The position numbers and the translations under genes are program-made. From contig NC_083586.1 of the NCBI RefSeq assembly GCF_027579695.1, positions 5,886,001 to 5,950,000 on the forward strand: DNA of 64,000 bases. The letters run 5' to 3'. Shown one piece after another: positions 30,872-41,151 of this stretch. The notes under the pieces are model-generated. The model had not been told where the DNA came from and ran no database searches. It saw nothing but the letters and a program-made list of their open reading frames with translations. Numbering within the stretch: the first letter of the stretch is position 1; every line of letters starts with the position of its first letter. Source of the DNA: Neoarius graeffei (taxonomy: Eukaryota; Chordata; Actinopteri; Siluriformes; Ariidae).

Positions 30872-31229
30872 TCATCTCATTGACACTCCCGTTTGACATG
30901 TTGAGTGTGATCACAAACTCTCTTTGTCACATATTTTTCATTACTGCTAAGCATTATTTCAGTGTTAAAACACCTACTTTCATTTCATTCCTATTTTCAT
31001 TGATGTAGTCGAGAACACAATTTAAGTAGCAGCTAAACAGTAAACAGCTTGTGGCTTATCAAGTTATTATGGGATATCTGTGACTGTACCTGAAAAACTA
31101 AAGCTAATTAAAAACTAAACCTAAATTCCGTAAAATGAAAATTGTAAAATTAATGAGAAACTCAACTGAAATTAAAAAAATAACCTTAACAACTAAAAAA
31201 CAAAAAAAGAATGAAAATTTAAAAACTAT
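30869..31229. other. AT-rich interval, no gene
   Basis: No feature was recognised. Confidence 0.5.
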
Positions 31230-31411
31230 AATAATTCTGGTGAGGATGCTGTATAAAATATAAATAAAAATAGAATGTGTTGGTTTGTAAATCACTGAAA
31301 CCCTCTCTTTCATTGAAAACAGTACAAAGACAACATATCAAATGTTGAAACGGAGAAATTTTATTGATTTAATTTTTTTAAAATTTAATTTATTTAGCTT
31401 TTGCCATAGGA

Positions 31412-31412
<1 letters not shown>

Positions 31413-31479
<67 letters not shown>
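31413..31479. repeat. (TA)n microsatellite
   Basis: A run of about 33 TA units. Confidence 0.95.
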
Positions 31480-31481
<2 letters not shown>

Positions 31482-31585
31482 TGGCATGGGAAACCACAAC
31501 AGCTTGCGCCAATTACAGTGGCCCCATTCTACCGAATTTGCATGTCTTTAAACTTTATTGTCTTTATTGTTGTTTGAAAAATATA

Positions 31586-32113
31586 CACTACCATTCAAAA
31601 GTTTGGGGTCACTTTGAAATGTCCTTATTTTTGAAAGTAAAGCACTGTTCTTTTCAATGAAGATCACTTTAAACTAATCAGAAATCCACTCTATACATTG
31701 CTAATGTGGTAAATGACTATTCTAGCTGCAAATGTCTGGTTTTTGGTGCAATATCTACATAGGTGTATAGAGGCCCATTTCTAGCAACTATCACTCCAGT
31801 GTTCTAATGGTACAATGTGTTTGCTCATTGCCTCAGAATGCTAATGGACGATTAGAAAACCCTTGTACAATCATGTTAGCACAGCTGAAAACAGTTTAGC
31901 TCTTTAGAGAAGCTATAAAACTGACCTTCCTTTGAGCAGATTGAGTTTCTGGAGCATCACATTTGTGGGGTCGATTAAATGCTCAAAATGGCCAGAAAAA
32001 TGTCTTGACTATATTTTCTATTCATTTTACAACTTATGATGGTAAATAAAAGTGTGACTTTTCATGGAAAACACAAAATTGTCTGGGTGACCCCAAACTT
32101 TTGAACGGTAGTG
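31586..32113 (+). mobile_element. Tc1-type MITE (about 528 bp), copy 1
   Basis: The perfect-looking ends are CACTACCATTCAAAAGTTTG at the left and CAAACTTTTGAACGGTAGTG at the right, flanked by TA on both sides, as Tc1/mariner insertions are. The internal sequence is non-coding. A second copy in opposite orientation lies at 46293-46826 and differs by scattered substitutions. Confidence 0.92.
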
Positions 32114-32179
32114 TATGCTAATTTGAAATTCAATGCAAGGAACACATTTCAAAAAGTTGGGACAGGGGCATGTTTACCA

Positions 32180-33180
32180 CTGTACTGCATCACCTCTACT
32201 TTTAAAAACACTCTGTAAATGTTTGAGAACTGAGGAGACCAAGTGCTGTAGTTTTGAAAGAGAAATGTTGTCTCATTCTTGCCTGATTATAGGATTTCAG
32301 TTGCTCAAGAGTTTGGAGTCTCCTTTATCGTATTTTGCATTTCATAATGCACCAACTGTTTTCAATGGGAGACAGGTCTGGACTGCAGGCAGGCCAGTTT
32401 AGCACCCCGACTCTTTTATTATGGAGCCATATAGTTGTAATGTGTGCAGAATGCAGTTTGACATTGTCTTGCTAAAATAAGTAAGGCCTTCACTGAACAG
32501 GACATTGGCAGTGTGTTGCCCTAAAACCTGTGTATGTCATTCAGCGTTAATGGTGCCTTCCCAGATGTGCAAGCTACCTATGCCATGTGCACAAATGCCC
32601 CCTCCCATACCATCACAGATGCTGCCTATTGAACTTTGTGCTAATAACAAATTGGATAGATGGTCCAGCTCATCTTTAGCCTGGAGGATGCAGCATCTGG
32701 GATTTCCAAAAATAATTTTGCATTTTGATTCATCAGACCCCAGGACAGTTTTCCACTTCGCTTCAGTCCATTGTAAATGAGCTCAGGTACAGAGAAGGTG
32801 GTGGTGGGTCTGAATATTGTTTATATATGGTTTTAACTTCCATTCGTGGATGTATTGATGAACTATGTTCACAGACAGTGGTTTTCAGAAGTGTTCCTGA
32901 GCCAATGTAGTGATTTTCACTACAGAATCGTGTCTGTTTTTAATGCAGTGCCACCTGAGGGCTCAAGGATCATGGAGCATCCACGATTAGTTTTTGTCCT
33001 TGTCCCATGCATACAGAGATTACTTTGGATTCTCTGAATCTTTTCATGACATTATGTCCAGTAAATGATGTGATCCCTAAATTCTTTGCAATTTTATGTT
33101 GAAAGTTATTGTAGCACCATTTATCTTTCACAGACTGGCAAACCCCTCCCCATCTTTACTTCTGAGAGACTCCGCCTTTC
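32180..33180 (-). pseudogene. Tc1/mariner transposase remnant
   Basis: The plus-strand text includes TGGGAGACAGGTCTGGACTG, AATGGTGCCTTCCCAGATGT and CACCTGAGGGCTCAAGGATC. On the minus strand these correspond to conserved parts of fish Tc1-like transposases, from the N-terminal helix-turn-helix near 33100 to the Pro-Asp-Leu-Ser-Pro region near 32370. Many stops and frameshifts are present and no long frame survives, so it is an old copy. Confidence 0.7.
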
Positions 33181-33510
33181 TGGGATTCTCTTTTAATACC
33201 CACTCATGTTACTGACCTGTTTCCAGTTAACCTAATTAGTTGTGAGATGTGTCAGCAGTTTTTTCAGCATTACACAGTTTTTCCATTCTTTTTTTACACA
33301 ATCTCAACTTTGTTTGAATTGCGTTGTTGACTTTCCATTGAAAATGATCATGAATTTAAAAAAAATACAATAATACAATTTCAATATTTGACATGTTGTC
33401 TTTGTACTATTTTCAATGGATTATGTTGTTTCTGTGATTTGCAAAATTTTGCATCCTGTTTTTATGAACATTTTACACAGCATTCCAATTTTTGGTACCA
33501 GGGTTGTACA

Positions 33511-34734
33511 GAAACATGTGATTTGCCTTGCAGCTGTCAGAGCTGCTGTTATAGAAAATTAATCAGCACCAAGTAACCTAAGCTCTTGACTGAAGAATTC
33601 AGTAAAACAATCAAATAACATTATTCATTCAGCTTAAAGAAATGCTGAAATGAGAAAATTTGTTCTCTGCATTGGATCAGACATCTCCTCTTGGAATTGC
33701 AGCTGTTGAAAACTTATTCATATTTTTTGCTTACAAAATGAACAATAGGGCATTTGTCCCCTATTTTTTGTTCAACAGCACGATTCAAGGATACAAACCA
33801 ACAGTTGTCTCTGTATAACTCATAAAAGGCAACTTACTACCACTTTTTCATTGTTTTCAACACTATTTATAAAATGAAGGGGCTTTTGTCATGCACAAAC
33901 TGGACGAGTGCATTGTATGCATGGATTGGATTGTATGCATACAGTGTGCTGTCATCTTAATTTTAGGGTGTAGATATGGTAAGGCGTCCCAAAGTTCACA
34001 GGGAACAGAAAATTTCCATTCTCGAGCGAACCTAATTCAGTCCTTGGGTGCCCAGATTAGCAAGGTGAATTTTTTTGGAAAAATGAACATTTTGACTGTG
34101 TACACTAGCATTCCCAAATGCACTTAAGCAAAGTCTTTCCAATGACAATAAGATACAAACCCACATGTGTTGTGCACTGTGGCTTGGAGTCCATAGCCAA
34201 AACTTCTTGTTGACCTCGGCCAGCCATTTGACCATACATCCCAGTTACAATCCCAGAAAGCACACGATATTAATGGAAAGACTCTATCACTGAATTTAAT
34301 GGTGCATTGCCTGTCTTTGGATTGATAAAATATTTTAGTTGTTAATTTATCTTTACATTGCTTTGACTGTATTATTTCTAAAACCTTGGAGTTGAACAGA
34401 GATTTATTATATGAAATAATTGCACCTAATCTTGGCAATAGAATTCAATGACTATGAAAAATGACTTCACATCATATTATTCAGTGCAAATGAATCCCAG
34501 TGAATATGTTCTGAGAAAAGATTATTTTAATGATGTATTGCTGGATAAACACTTTGGGAAGTGGGAGTGTACAAATATGCTTGCTTTATGCAAATGTACA
34601 GTATGTGGCCAGGTCGGGAAGGATAAGGCTGGACACATCAAAAAGTATTTTTTCTGAATGTTTTGAGCATCTGTTTGATTTTTGTAGAATATAGTAAATG
34701 GAATTATTTCAGGAGTCATAAATCATGGCCTGAG
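33511..34734. other. Interval without recognised gene
   Basis: No coding or RNA gene is supported here. The right part, 34650-34734, is the flank duplicated in inverted form at about 23290-23345. Confidence 0.45.
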
Positions 34735-35072
34735 CAGGGCCGTAACCAGGATTTTTCAAATACCGAGGTCAAGCATGGCTGACAGCACCGAAAGCCCCCC
34801 TCGTACAACTTAAATAAATAAATAACAAACCAAGGATAGATTTGGTGGTGGACACATTTATTTTAACAATTCTACAACTGTGGCACCATAACTGTGGTGT
34901 TTTATCTGACATAAAAGTAGAAAGGTAGTGAACTCTTGAACTGAGTATACATACCTAAAGTACCAGTTACCTAAAGTATTGGCATTATTTACATTGCAGC
35001 ATCCACATGACAGAAAGGGTGTGAACTGCTGAATTGTAAGCTTTAGTATTACACCTTATAATAATAGTGTGA

Positions 35073-35112
<40 letters not shown>

Positions 35113-36172
35113 CTGAGAGTTTGTGTGTTATTTGTGGGTGTCTGTATGTGTAGAGACATTCTGAGCAGTAATGTAAAGGCAACAGTCTATCTGGCTGTCT
35201 TGAATTGAGATCCATTTGCATGCATTCTCTGAAACAGAGTGTTCTCACCATTGCCTGTAATGTAAGTTTGGCTCATAACACATTTACTTCAACAATTCTA
35301 AAACTGTGCCATCATAACTGTGGAGTTTTGTCTGACATAAAAGTCAAAACTGAACTGAACTGAGTGTATTGCTCAGCTACCTGAAGTATTGGCATTATTT
35401 ACATTTCATTATCTTAAATTACATTAGAATGTAGGGCTATTAGTTCTGTGTGAAGACTATGTATTAGAGAGAGTGTGTGAGAGTGTATTATGTGTGTGTG
35501 TGTGTGTCTGTGTGAGTGAGTGAGAGAGAAAGAGAGAGTTATGAGAGAAAGAGAGAGAGTTACTCAAACAAGCCCGTTTAGTCAGCCCTGCCTGTGACAA
35601 CGTAGTTTTGAATATTTCTCGAAATGCTAACTAAATTGTAATAGGCAATGACAATTAAACGTTTCCCCTTGGAAAGTTGGCATGACACCGCTGAACGGTC
35701 TGCCACTGCACTGACAATATTTTCTCACCTTCCCTCCTTCTCTTTCCCTGCTCTTCTGTTAGCTGTCCAAACCTTAATTTAGTTTGTTGCAACGTTTTCA
35801 TTTTGCACTCAGGTAAAGCTCTATAATGCAATGTGACTATTAGCCTATGTTAGGTTAGGTAGGCATATGTGATAGAGCATAGACTACACCCTGCCTGTTT
35901 TATCCAAAACCCAACTTCCCCGGCTGACACTAGTATAGGCTACGTCGCGTGACGCTGCGTTAGACATGGCAACGATAGAGATAGAGGCTGAGAGATTTCA
36001 GATGACATTAGACAAATGTAAATTTTATTGGGGGGAAATACAGATGACATGTGGATGTGGACGCTGCATTTTACATTGATCACTGCTCAAATTCAGTGTA
36101 GACCAATTTTAAATTTCTGAAAAAAATACAGAGGACATGACCTCGGTGTCCTCAATGGTAGTTACGGCCATG
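34735..36172. mobile_element. Non-autonomous hAT with 8-bp target duplication (GGCCTGAG)
   Basis: The ends are CAGGGCCGTAACCAGGATTT and, read inward from the right, CATGGCCGTAACTACCATTG. The 8-bp repeat GGCCTGAG lies at 34727-34734 and 36173-36180. Just inside both ends is CCGAGGTCA / TGACCTCGG. Internally a block of about 180 bp is duplicated (from about 34855 and again from about 35280; shared AACTGTGGNGTTTTNTCTGA), each followed by (GT)n/(GA)n repeats. There is no transposase ORF. An empty site exists at 23293-23300. Confidence 0.92.
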
Positions 36173-36317
36173 GGCCTGAGCATGACATTACTGGCCTATA
36201 TGTGTACAACTGCTTCTTCACCACACTGAACCTCAAACAGTTTAGAATTTAAATGATTTTTTTTCTTTTTTGATCTCAACACAAAGAAATGAATTACTTT
36301 GTAATTCAGTGACTGGA

Positions 36318-36540
36318 ATTTGAATTATGTTCTTCATGGATGACTTCAGAGCCTTCATGGATGGCATGACTATTACAACAAAGTCTGTTCCTGAAGGAAG
36401 ATGGATGCTGGAGGACATTGGCAGACTGATGACATGGTCAAAGATGAAGTTTAAGCCATCCAAGTCTAGCAGCCTGGCTTTAAAGAAAGACAAACTTCAG
36501 GACCGCTTCAGATTCAGGATAGATGGTAAAGACATTTCGA
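36318..36540 (+). pseudogene. Reverse transcriptase fragment with FMDD box
   Basis: The frame reads FMDDFRAFMDGMTITTKSVP, EGRWMLEDIGRLMTWSKMKF, KPSKSSSLALKKDKLQDRFR and FRIDGKDIST. This is the catalytic-box and thumb-side region of a non-LTR-type RT seen in many fish predicted proteins, with the usual alanine position of the box changed. It is about 75 residues long and cut at both sides. The exact LINE clade was not recognised. Confidence 0.6.
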
Positions 36541-36706
36541 CGGTTGCTCCAGTGCTTTTCAATGCTGAACCTCGTCATTGTTACTCTCGACCGTCTGTTT
36601 GCCACCATACCGCTGAGGCCATGCTCCCGTCCTTGTGCCAAACGTTTAAGCGTGAGCTTTGCTTTTCTTGAGGCCCAGGCAACAGGAGTTAAATACTCCT
36701 TTTGTG

Positions 36707-36779
36707 GTTTCTGTAGTGTGGTGGATAGCATGTTTAGCTAACATGTGAAAGGTCCCTGGTTTGAAACCAGGCAGAAGCA
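36707..36779 (+). pseudogene. tRNA-Val(AAC) pseudogene
   Basis: This is 73 nt. GTTTCTGTAGTGTGGTGGAT, AGCATGTTTAGCTAACATGT, GAAAGGTCCCTGGTTTGAAA, CCAGGCAGAAGCA matches tRNA-Val(AAC) along its whole length. The anticodon AAC is kept, as is a T loop with one change (GGTTTGAAACC). The acceptor stem (GTTTCTG with CAGAAGC) keeps most pairs. It is the best preserved tRNA in the window, but several substitutions and the repeat context favour a pseudogene. Confidence 0.65.
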
Positions 36780-37650
36780 GTGCTTAGACTGAGAAGTGAA
36801 TAAATGTTGAGCTGTCATCTCTGCTTAGCCTGTGACTTTTGGAAAAACCTTCAGGTATTTTCTGCTCTATCATGGTTATCCCTTTTCCCTAACAAGCGAA
36901 CGGAGGCTCCTGAGAAACCTGGCAGGTCCATGCTTTGCTTTCATAAATGTCCAGGTGTCATAAAATCGGGTACTCTCAAAACAGCCAGAAAGACCGACCC
37001 TTGTCAGGACTGGACAACTTTTGGTAGATTAGCGGTTGTCATGTTCTCCTCCATGCAAATGGTCATCAGGACAAAACCTGGCTGGAACGGTTTCCCTGCC
37101 TTTCTGGTTTTCCATCAAGGGAGATAACAGCTGCTGTAAAAAACAAACAAACAAGCATTCTCTACATTTCCACTGGCTGTGGAAGCATGGAAATTGCAAT
37201 TCATCATAAGGAGGTGGTGTTCTCAAATACAACATCCTTCCTCATTTATGGAGTGGTGTCAAGTCAAGAGGGCTGCACACAGCATCAGAACTCAGCAAAA
37301 TGGCACTGACTTTCGATCATGTATCAACAAGTATTTGCTTTAGACCAGCCAACATGTAGACACTTTTGCTTGTTAAATCTAAAACAGTGACTGTACAGTT
37401 TCCCATTTGTGGAAAAAGTAGCATGTCGCCAATGAAAGAAAATCACACTCGTGTACTTCACATTGTTTTTCACAGGACAAGTTGGCCCAGGTGAAAACCG
37501 AAGTCATTCAGCCCTGTGAACAGCTACTGACACTGCTAGTGGAAAGCAGAAGGAACAGCCCTCAGTCACGTCCAAACAAGGTAGTGACAGGCAACTGATT
37601 CCTTCCCAGTGCCTTTCATTGCAGCAATGAGATATTGGCATAAAAGAACA

Positions 37651-37722
37651 TGCTTTGGCTAGGAATCAAACCCAGGTCACCCAATTGGAAGGTGGCTATG
37701 CTAACCACAATCCAGCCAACAC
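37651..37722 (-). pseudogene. tRNA-Gly(TCC) pseudogene
   Basis: This is 72 nt on the minus strand: GTGTTGGCTGGATTGTGGTT, AGCATAGCCACCTTCCAATT, GGGTGACCTGGGTTTGATTC, CTAGCCAAAGCA. It follows tRNA-Gly(TCC) end to end with the TCC anticodon. Changes in the anticodon stem and acceptor stem (GTGTTGG with CCAAAGC) suggest decay. Confidence 0.65.
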
Positions 37723-37786
37723 TGGGGACAAGTGCTTAAGTGGGATTGCTTCTAGTGTTGCAGCCCAGGTAACAGGAAGTTAGCAT

Positions 37787-37851
37787 GCTTGCTGTAGTGT
37801 CGTGGTTGTTTCATATGCAAAAGGATCTTGGTTCAAGACCAGGCAAAAACA
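37787..37851 (+). pseudogene. tRNA-Val-like fossil, anticodon arm damaged
   Basis: GCTGTAGTGTCGTGGTTGTT, TCATATGCAAAAGGATCTTG, GTTCAAGACCAGGCAAAAAC keeps the D arm and T arm of tRNA-Val. The anticodon loop is deleted or scrambled. Confidence 0.55.
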
Positions 37852-38104
37852 GTGCTTGATTTCTTGGACTGAGAAGTGAATAAACGTTGAGCTGCCATCG
37901 TTGCTCTGTCTGTGACTTTTCGAACAACCGAGAACCTAAAAAACCTTCAGGTATTTTTTCCCCTGTCCCCAAAAACCAATCTTCTTACCGAACTGGGAAT
38001 CATATTAAACCAATCGTGTTGTTGCACTAATGAAAGCACACAGTTGTTTTGTATCCCAGTGGCCACTGAAAGTGCAGTCATGCTATGTTTCTCTCCTCAT
38101 TAAT

Positions 38105-39363
38105 TTAAAAAGAGGGACTTGATTCTCATATTCAATCTATTTTCTCTCCCCAACTCCATCTGCTGCCATCTGTTGGTTACACAATGCTCTACAATTACCA
38201 GGAGAGATGGAAACAGTTTCAAAGAACTTCCTGTTTCTCCAGTGAACAAAAATATAAATGCAACACTGAAGATTTAGAAACATTTTATGAACCTATGGTT
38301 TAATCTAGTGTTGTAGAACTTGAGACTAATCTCAAGACCACTTTTTGAAGGTTTCGGTCATGTCTAGGAATTGACCACATTTTTACTCAATCTTGTCTTG
38401 GTCTCAGACATGGAGGACTCAAGATTTTATCTCAAGACCGGTCAAGACCACAACTCTGGGGATTTCACTAAAATTCCTGTGCACTGTCTGATTTATTTGT
38501 TAACATCGTTATTGTGATTGGATGTAAAATTTCCTGCTTCAAATGCAACCAATAACTCATTGCGATGTGTTTCGACAAGGAAACACATTACAAACTGTAA
38601 TGGGGAAGAAAAAAATAGGTACCCTATAGGTCCATGTGGCTACTGCTTACAAATAAAATAGTTTTCTGATCCCCTGTCCATACAGTAAATATAGCATATA
38701 TACATGTTATCAATTCTACTCACCTCATCTCTTGCAAGCATCACCAAACTGTGAGCAGCATCAGGGCTTGGAGTGTTTTGGTTACCAATTTTGTTTAGTG
38801 TATTTTGTTATAAATGCAGTTCTGTGAACTAGATCCATTTTCAAAATAGTACGAAAGCACTTGTTCATGAATTGTCTTCAAAGCATTATTTTGAACTAAT
38901 GAGCACATTTTGTTTCACAAGTGGAGTGTAAAGACTCTGAAATAAAAAAATACAATTAAAAAATTTATGCTAATTTTTTTTATAGCAGAAGTTTGATATC
39001 ACCTTCTCAATCTGCCAAAAAACTCAAAAAAACTTACAAAACCTTTCATTTAACCTTTCAGAAGGACCAAACAAAAGCCGTGTTAATCAAAAAGGTAAAT
39101 TTTCTTAAAATGAACACCACTTACTCAATATCAAATCAGTAGCCTTGGTGAACCACGTAGTGAATTTCGTTTATCTTTTTATCTGCCGATTATCTTACGA
39201 CACTATGAAGTTATAATGAGGTTTCTCTTATTCCGTTTCTGGTTCTGATTGGTTCTTAAGTTTATCCAGAAGTAGAACGGGTAATCGAACTTGATCAGGA
39301 TAAGTGCTGATTGGTTATGAAGTTTCGCTATTGTTACACTCATTCTTACAACACGATGACATA
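38105..39363. other. Interval with an unclassified repeat, no gene
   Basis: At about 38308-38480 there is a segment built on alternating TCAAGACC / GGTCTTGA-type motifs (AATCTCAAGACCACTTTTTG, CTTGTCTTGGTCTCAGACAT), a pattern common in fish interspersed repeats of unknown class. The remainder is AT-rich without features. Confidence 0.45.
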
Positions 39364-39638
39364 TGCCCCTTTTCCACCAAAGCAGTTCCAGGGCTGGTTC
39401 GGGGCCAGTGCTTAGTTTGGAACCGGGTTTTCTGTTTCCACTGACAAAGAACTGGCTCTGGGGCCAGAAAAACCGGTTCCAGGCTAGCACCAACTCTCTG
39501 CTGGGCCAGAGGAAAGAACCGCTTACGTCAGCAGGGGGGCGGAGTTAAGACCAACAACAAAAACAAGACCATGAAAAGTCGCCATTTTTAAGCGACGAGG
39601 TATTTTTTAAGCGACGAGATATTTTTAAGCGATGAGAT

Positions 39639-40834
39639 ATGGATGCAGTAAAGCAGCAGTGGTCTGTGAAGGAGACAACCTGTCTCCTAGCGATATGGTC
39701 CACAGATGAAGTCCAGGCGAAACTGGAGGGTGCTATGTGGACCAAACCCGTATTATACCAAATACAAAAAGAGATGGCTGCGGCAGGATACGAATGCACT
39801 CTTGAGCAGATAAGCAACAAATTAAAGAAACTGAAGAAAGACTACAGGGACCAAAAAAAGGAGCTCGGTTGAAGCGGCAACGGGCGGCCGAGGAAGAACC
39901 CCCACTTCGATATTCTGGATTCGGTCCTCGGTGATAGACCGGCAAATAACACCACTGGAGCCTTAAATTCAGCGACGGCGATGCTGGAGGTGATGGTGCT
40001 GCAATCACAGCCTGGTAAGTTTCTTTTCAAACATTTTTGCCTTGCATAAAGTTTTTTTAGTGAGTGACCATTACTAGCTACTTCAGTTAATGTTTGTTTG
40101 TATAATGTTATAATGAAATTTGACGCATAGTTTCATTCACTAGTTCATTTTTGTAACTGTGAACTTAGTTCAAAATTTTTCACTATGAACTAGCTCATTT
40201 TAACATTTGTGAACTGAACTTTGAAATAGTTCATGTAGAAGGTGAACTTTCCCAACACTGGCTGTTTTTATGTGGTTTATGGAGTTGTCCAGCATTGGGG
40301 ACGAGGACCTGATGTCTCCACTCCACTGCAGCTCTCCTGCATCATCCAGCAGCTCAGGACAATCACAGCAGACCAGACCTGGTAAGTTGGTGTGCTGAGT
40401 ATCCAGCAGTATGTCTCTCATCGGATACTATGCAAACATGGATATATACCTAATAGTGTGACTTTATAATATAAATACATGCTGTAATAAGTGAACAGTC
40501 ATTCATATAAAATCCCCTACCAGCCGTAAACAGTTAACGAATGCTCTTATTGCTGAGCCGACATGCTTCTTATATTGTATTGCTGAACCTCTGTTAATCT
40601 ACTTATGACTTAACAAAAACTTTTAAACTCATTATTCTGTTTTTGTACACAGCTAAGAGGAAGCGAGACAGCAACACTGAGCTCCTGGAATACCTTGAGC
40701 GGGCGGACGAGAGGTTCCTGCAGCACAGCAAGGAAATGAACGATGCCTTGCACAAGCTGGAGGCAGACAACAGTGCATTCCTCAGCATGATGGGGCGCAT
40801 GGTGTCTGTAATGGAGGCACAAGCCAGAAAATAA
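39639..40834 (+). pseudogene. Harbinger Myb/SANT-like protein gene (3 exons), one nonsense codon
   Basis: Exon 1 (39639-40014) encodes a Myb/SANT-like trihelix: WSVKETTCLLAIWSTDEVQA, KPVLYQIQKEMAAAGYECTL, ISNKLKKLKKDYRDQKKELG. It then continues in frame past a TGA (39870-39872, probably a former CGA) as NGRPRKNPHFDILDSVLGDR, to a donor G/GTAAGT. Exon 2 (about 40292-40381) is Ser-rich (DEDLMSPLHCSS...) and ends at another G/GTAAGT. Exon 3 (40653-40834) encodes KRKRDSNTELLEYLERADER and ends AQARK. In Harbingers this partner carries the transposase to the nucleus and binds the ends. The acceptor of exon 2 is uncertain. Confidence 0.75.
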
Positions 40835-41151
40835 TCACACCACTTTTTTTTGCACCCTTGCACTGCTCACGTCACTTTGTTATGTTGTGTTTCCACGCAC
40901 TATGTAAATAAATATTTTTTCTAGAGACATGTCTGCTTGTATATGTTTTCACTAGTGATGTAAAATTATTTTAACTGTGTAATAAGTACAAGTAAAGCTG
41001 GTTAGAGCTTATGAAAACAAATAATGAAAGAACAACAAGCTACCTTTTTCAGTCACATTATTTACAAATAAATGACTCATTTCTATGAACTTATCAAACT
41101 GAACAATTAAGCAACATTGACATGAAGTAAATAGCAAAATAACCAAACAAA

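Larger units (their letters stand above)
31230..33510 (-). mobile_element. Decayed Tc1/mariner transposon with long inverted ends
   Basis: The right end read inward is TGTACAACCCTGGTACCAAA, then GAATGCTGTGTAAAATGTTC and AATAGTACAAAGACAACATG. The left end matches it (GATGCTGTATAAAATATAAA, AACAGTACAAAGACAACATA). The internal minus strand is a degraded Tc1-type transposase. A (TA)n microsatellite (31413-31479) and a Tc1-type MITE (31586-32113) are inserted in its left part. The boundaries are approximate by about 10 bp. Confidence 0.8.
36660..37960 (+). repeat. Duplicated block carrying tRNA-Val copies (about 1.08 kb apart)
   Basis: The sequence around 36666-36870 and around 37745-37960 is shared: GCCCAGGCAACAGGAGTTA, then tRNA-Val-like, then GACTGAGAAGTGAATAAA and GTGACTTTT. 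The second copy's tRNA (37787-37851) has lost part of the anticodon arm. A tRNA-Gly fossil lies between them on the minus strand. The rest of the interval has no supported gene. Confidence 0.65.

Noticed and set aside
36707-36779. Functional tRNA-Val gene
   Set aside because: It is close to the consensus, but acceptor-stem and T-loop changes and a damaged sister copy in the same duplicated block favour a pseudogene.
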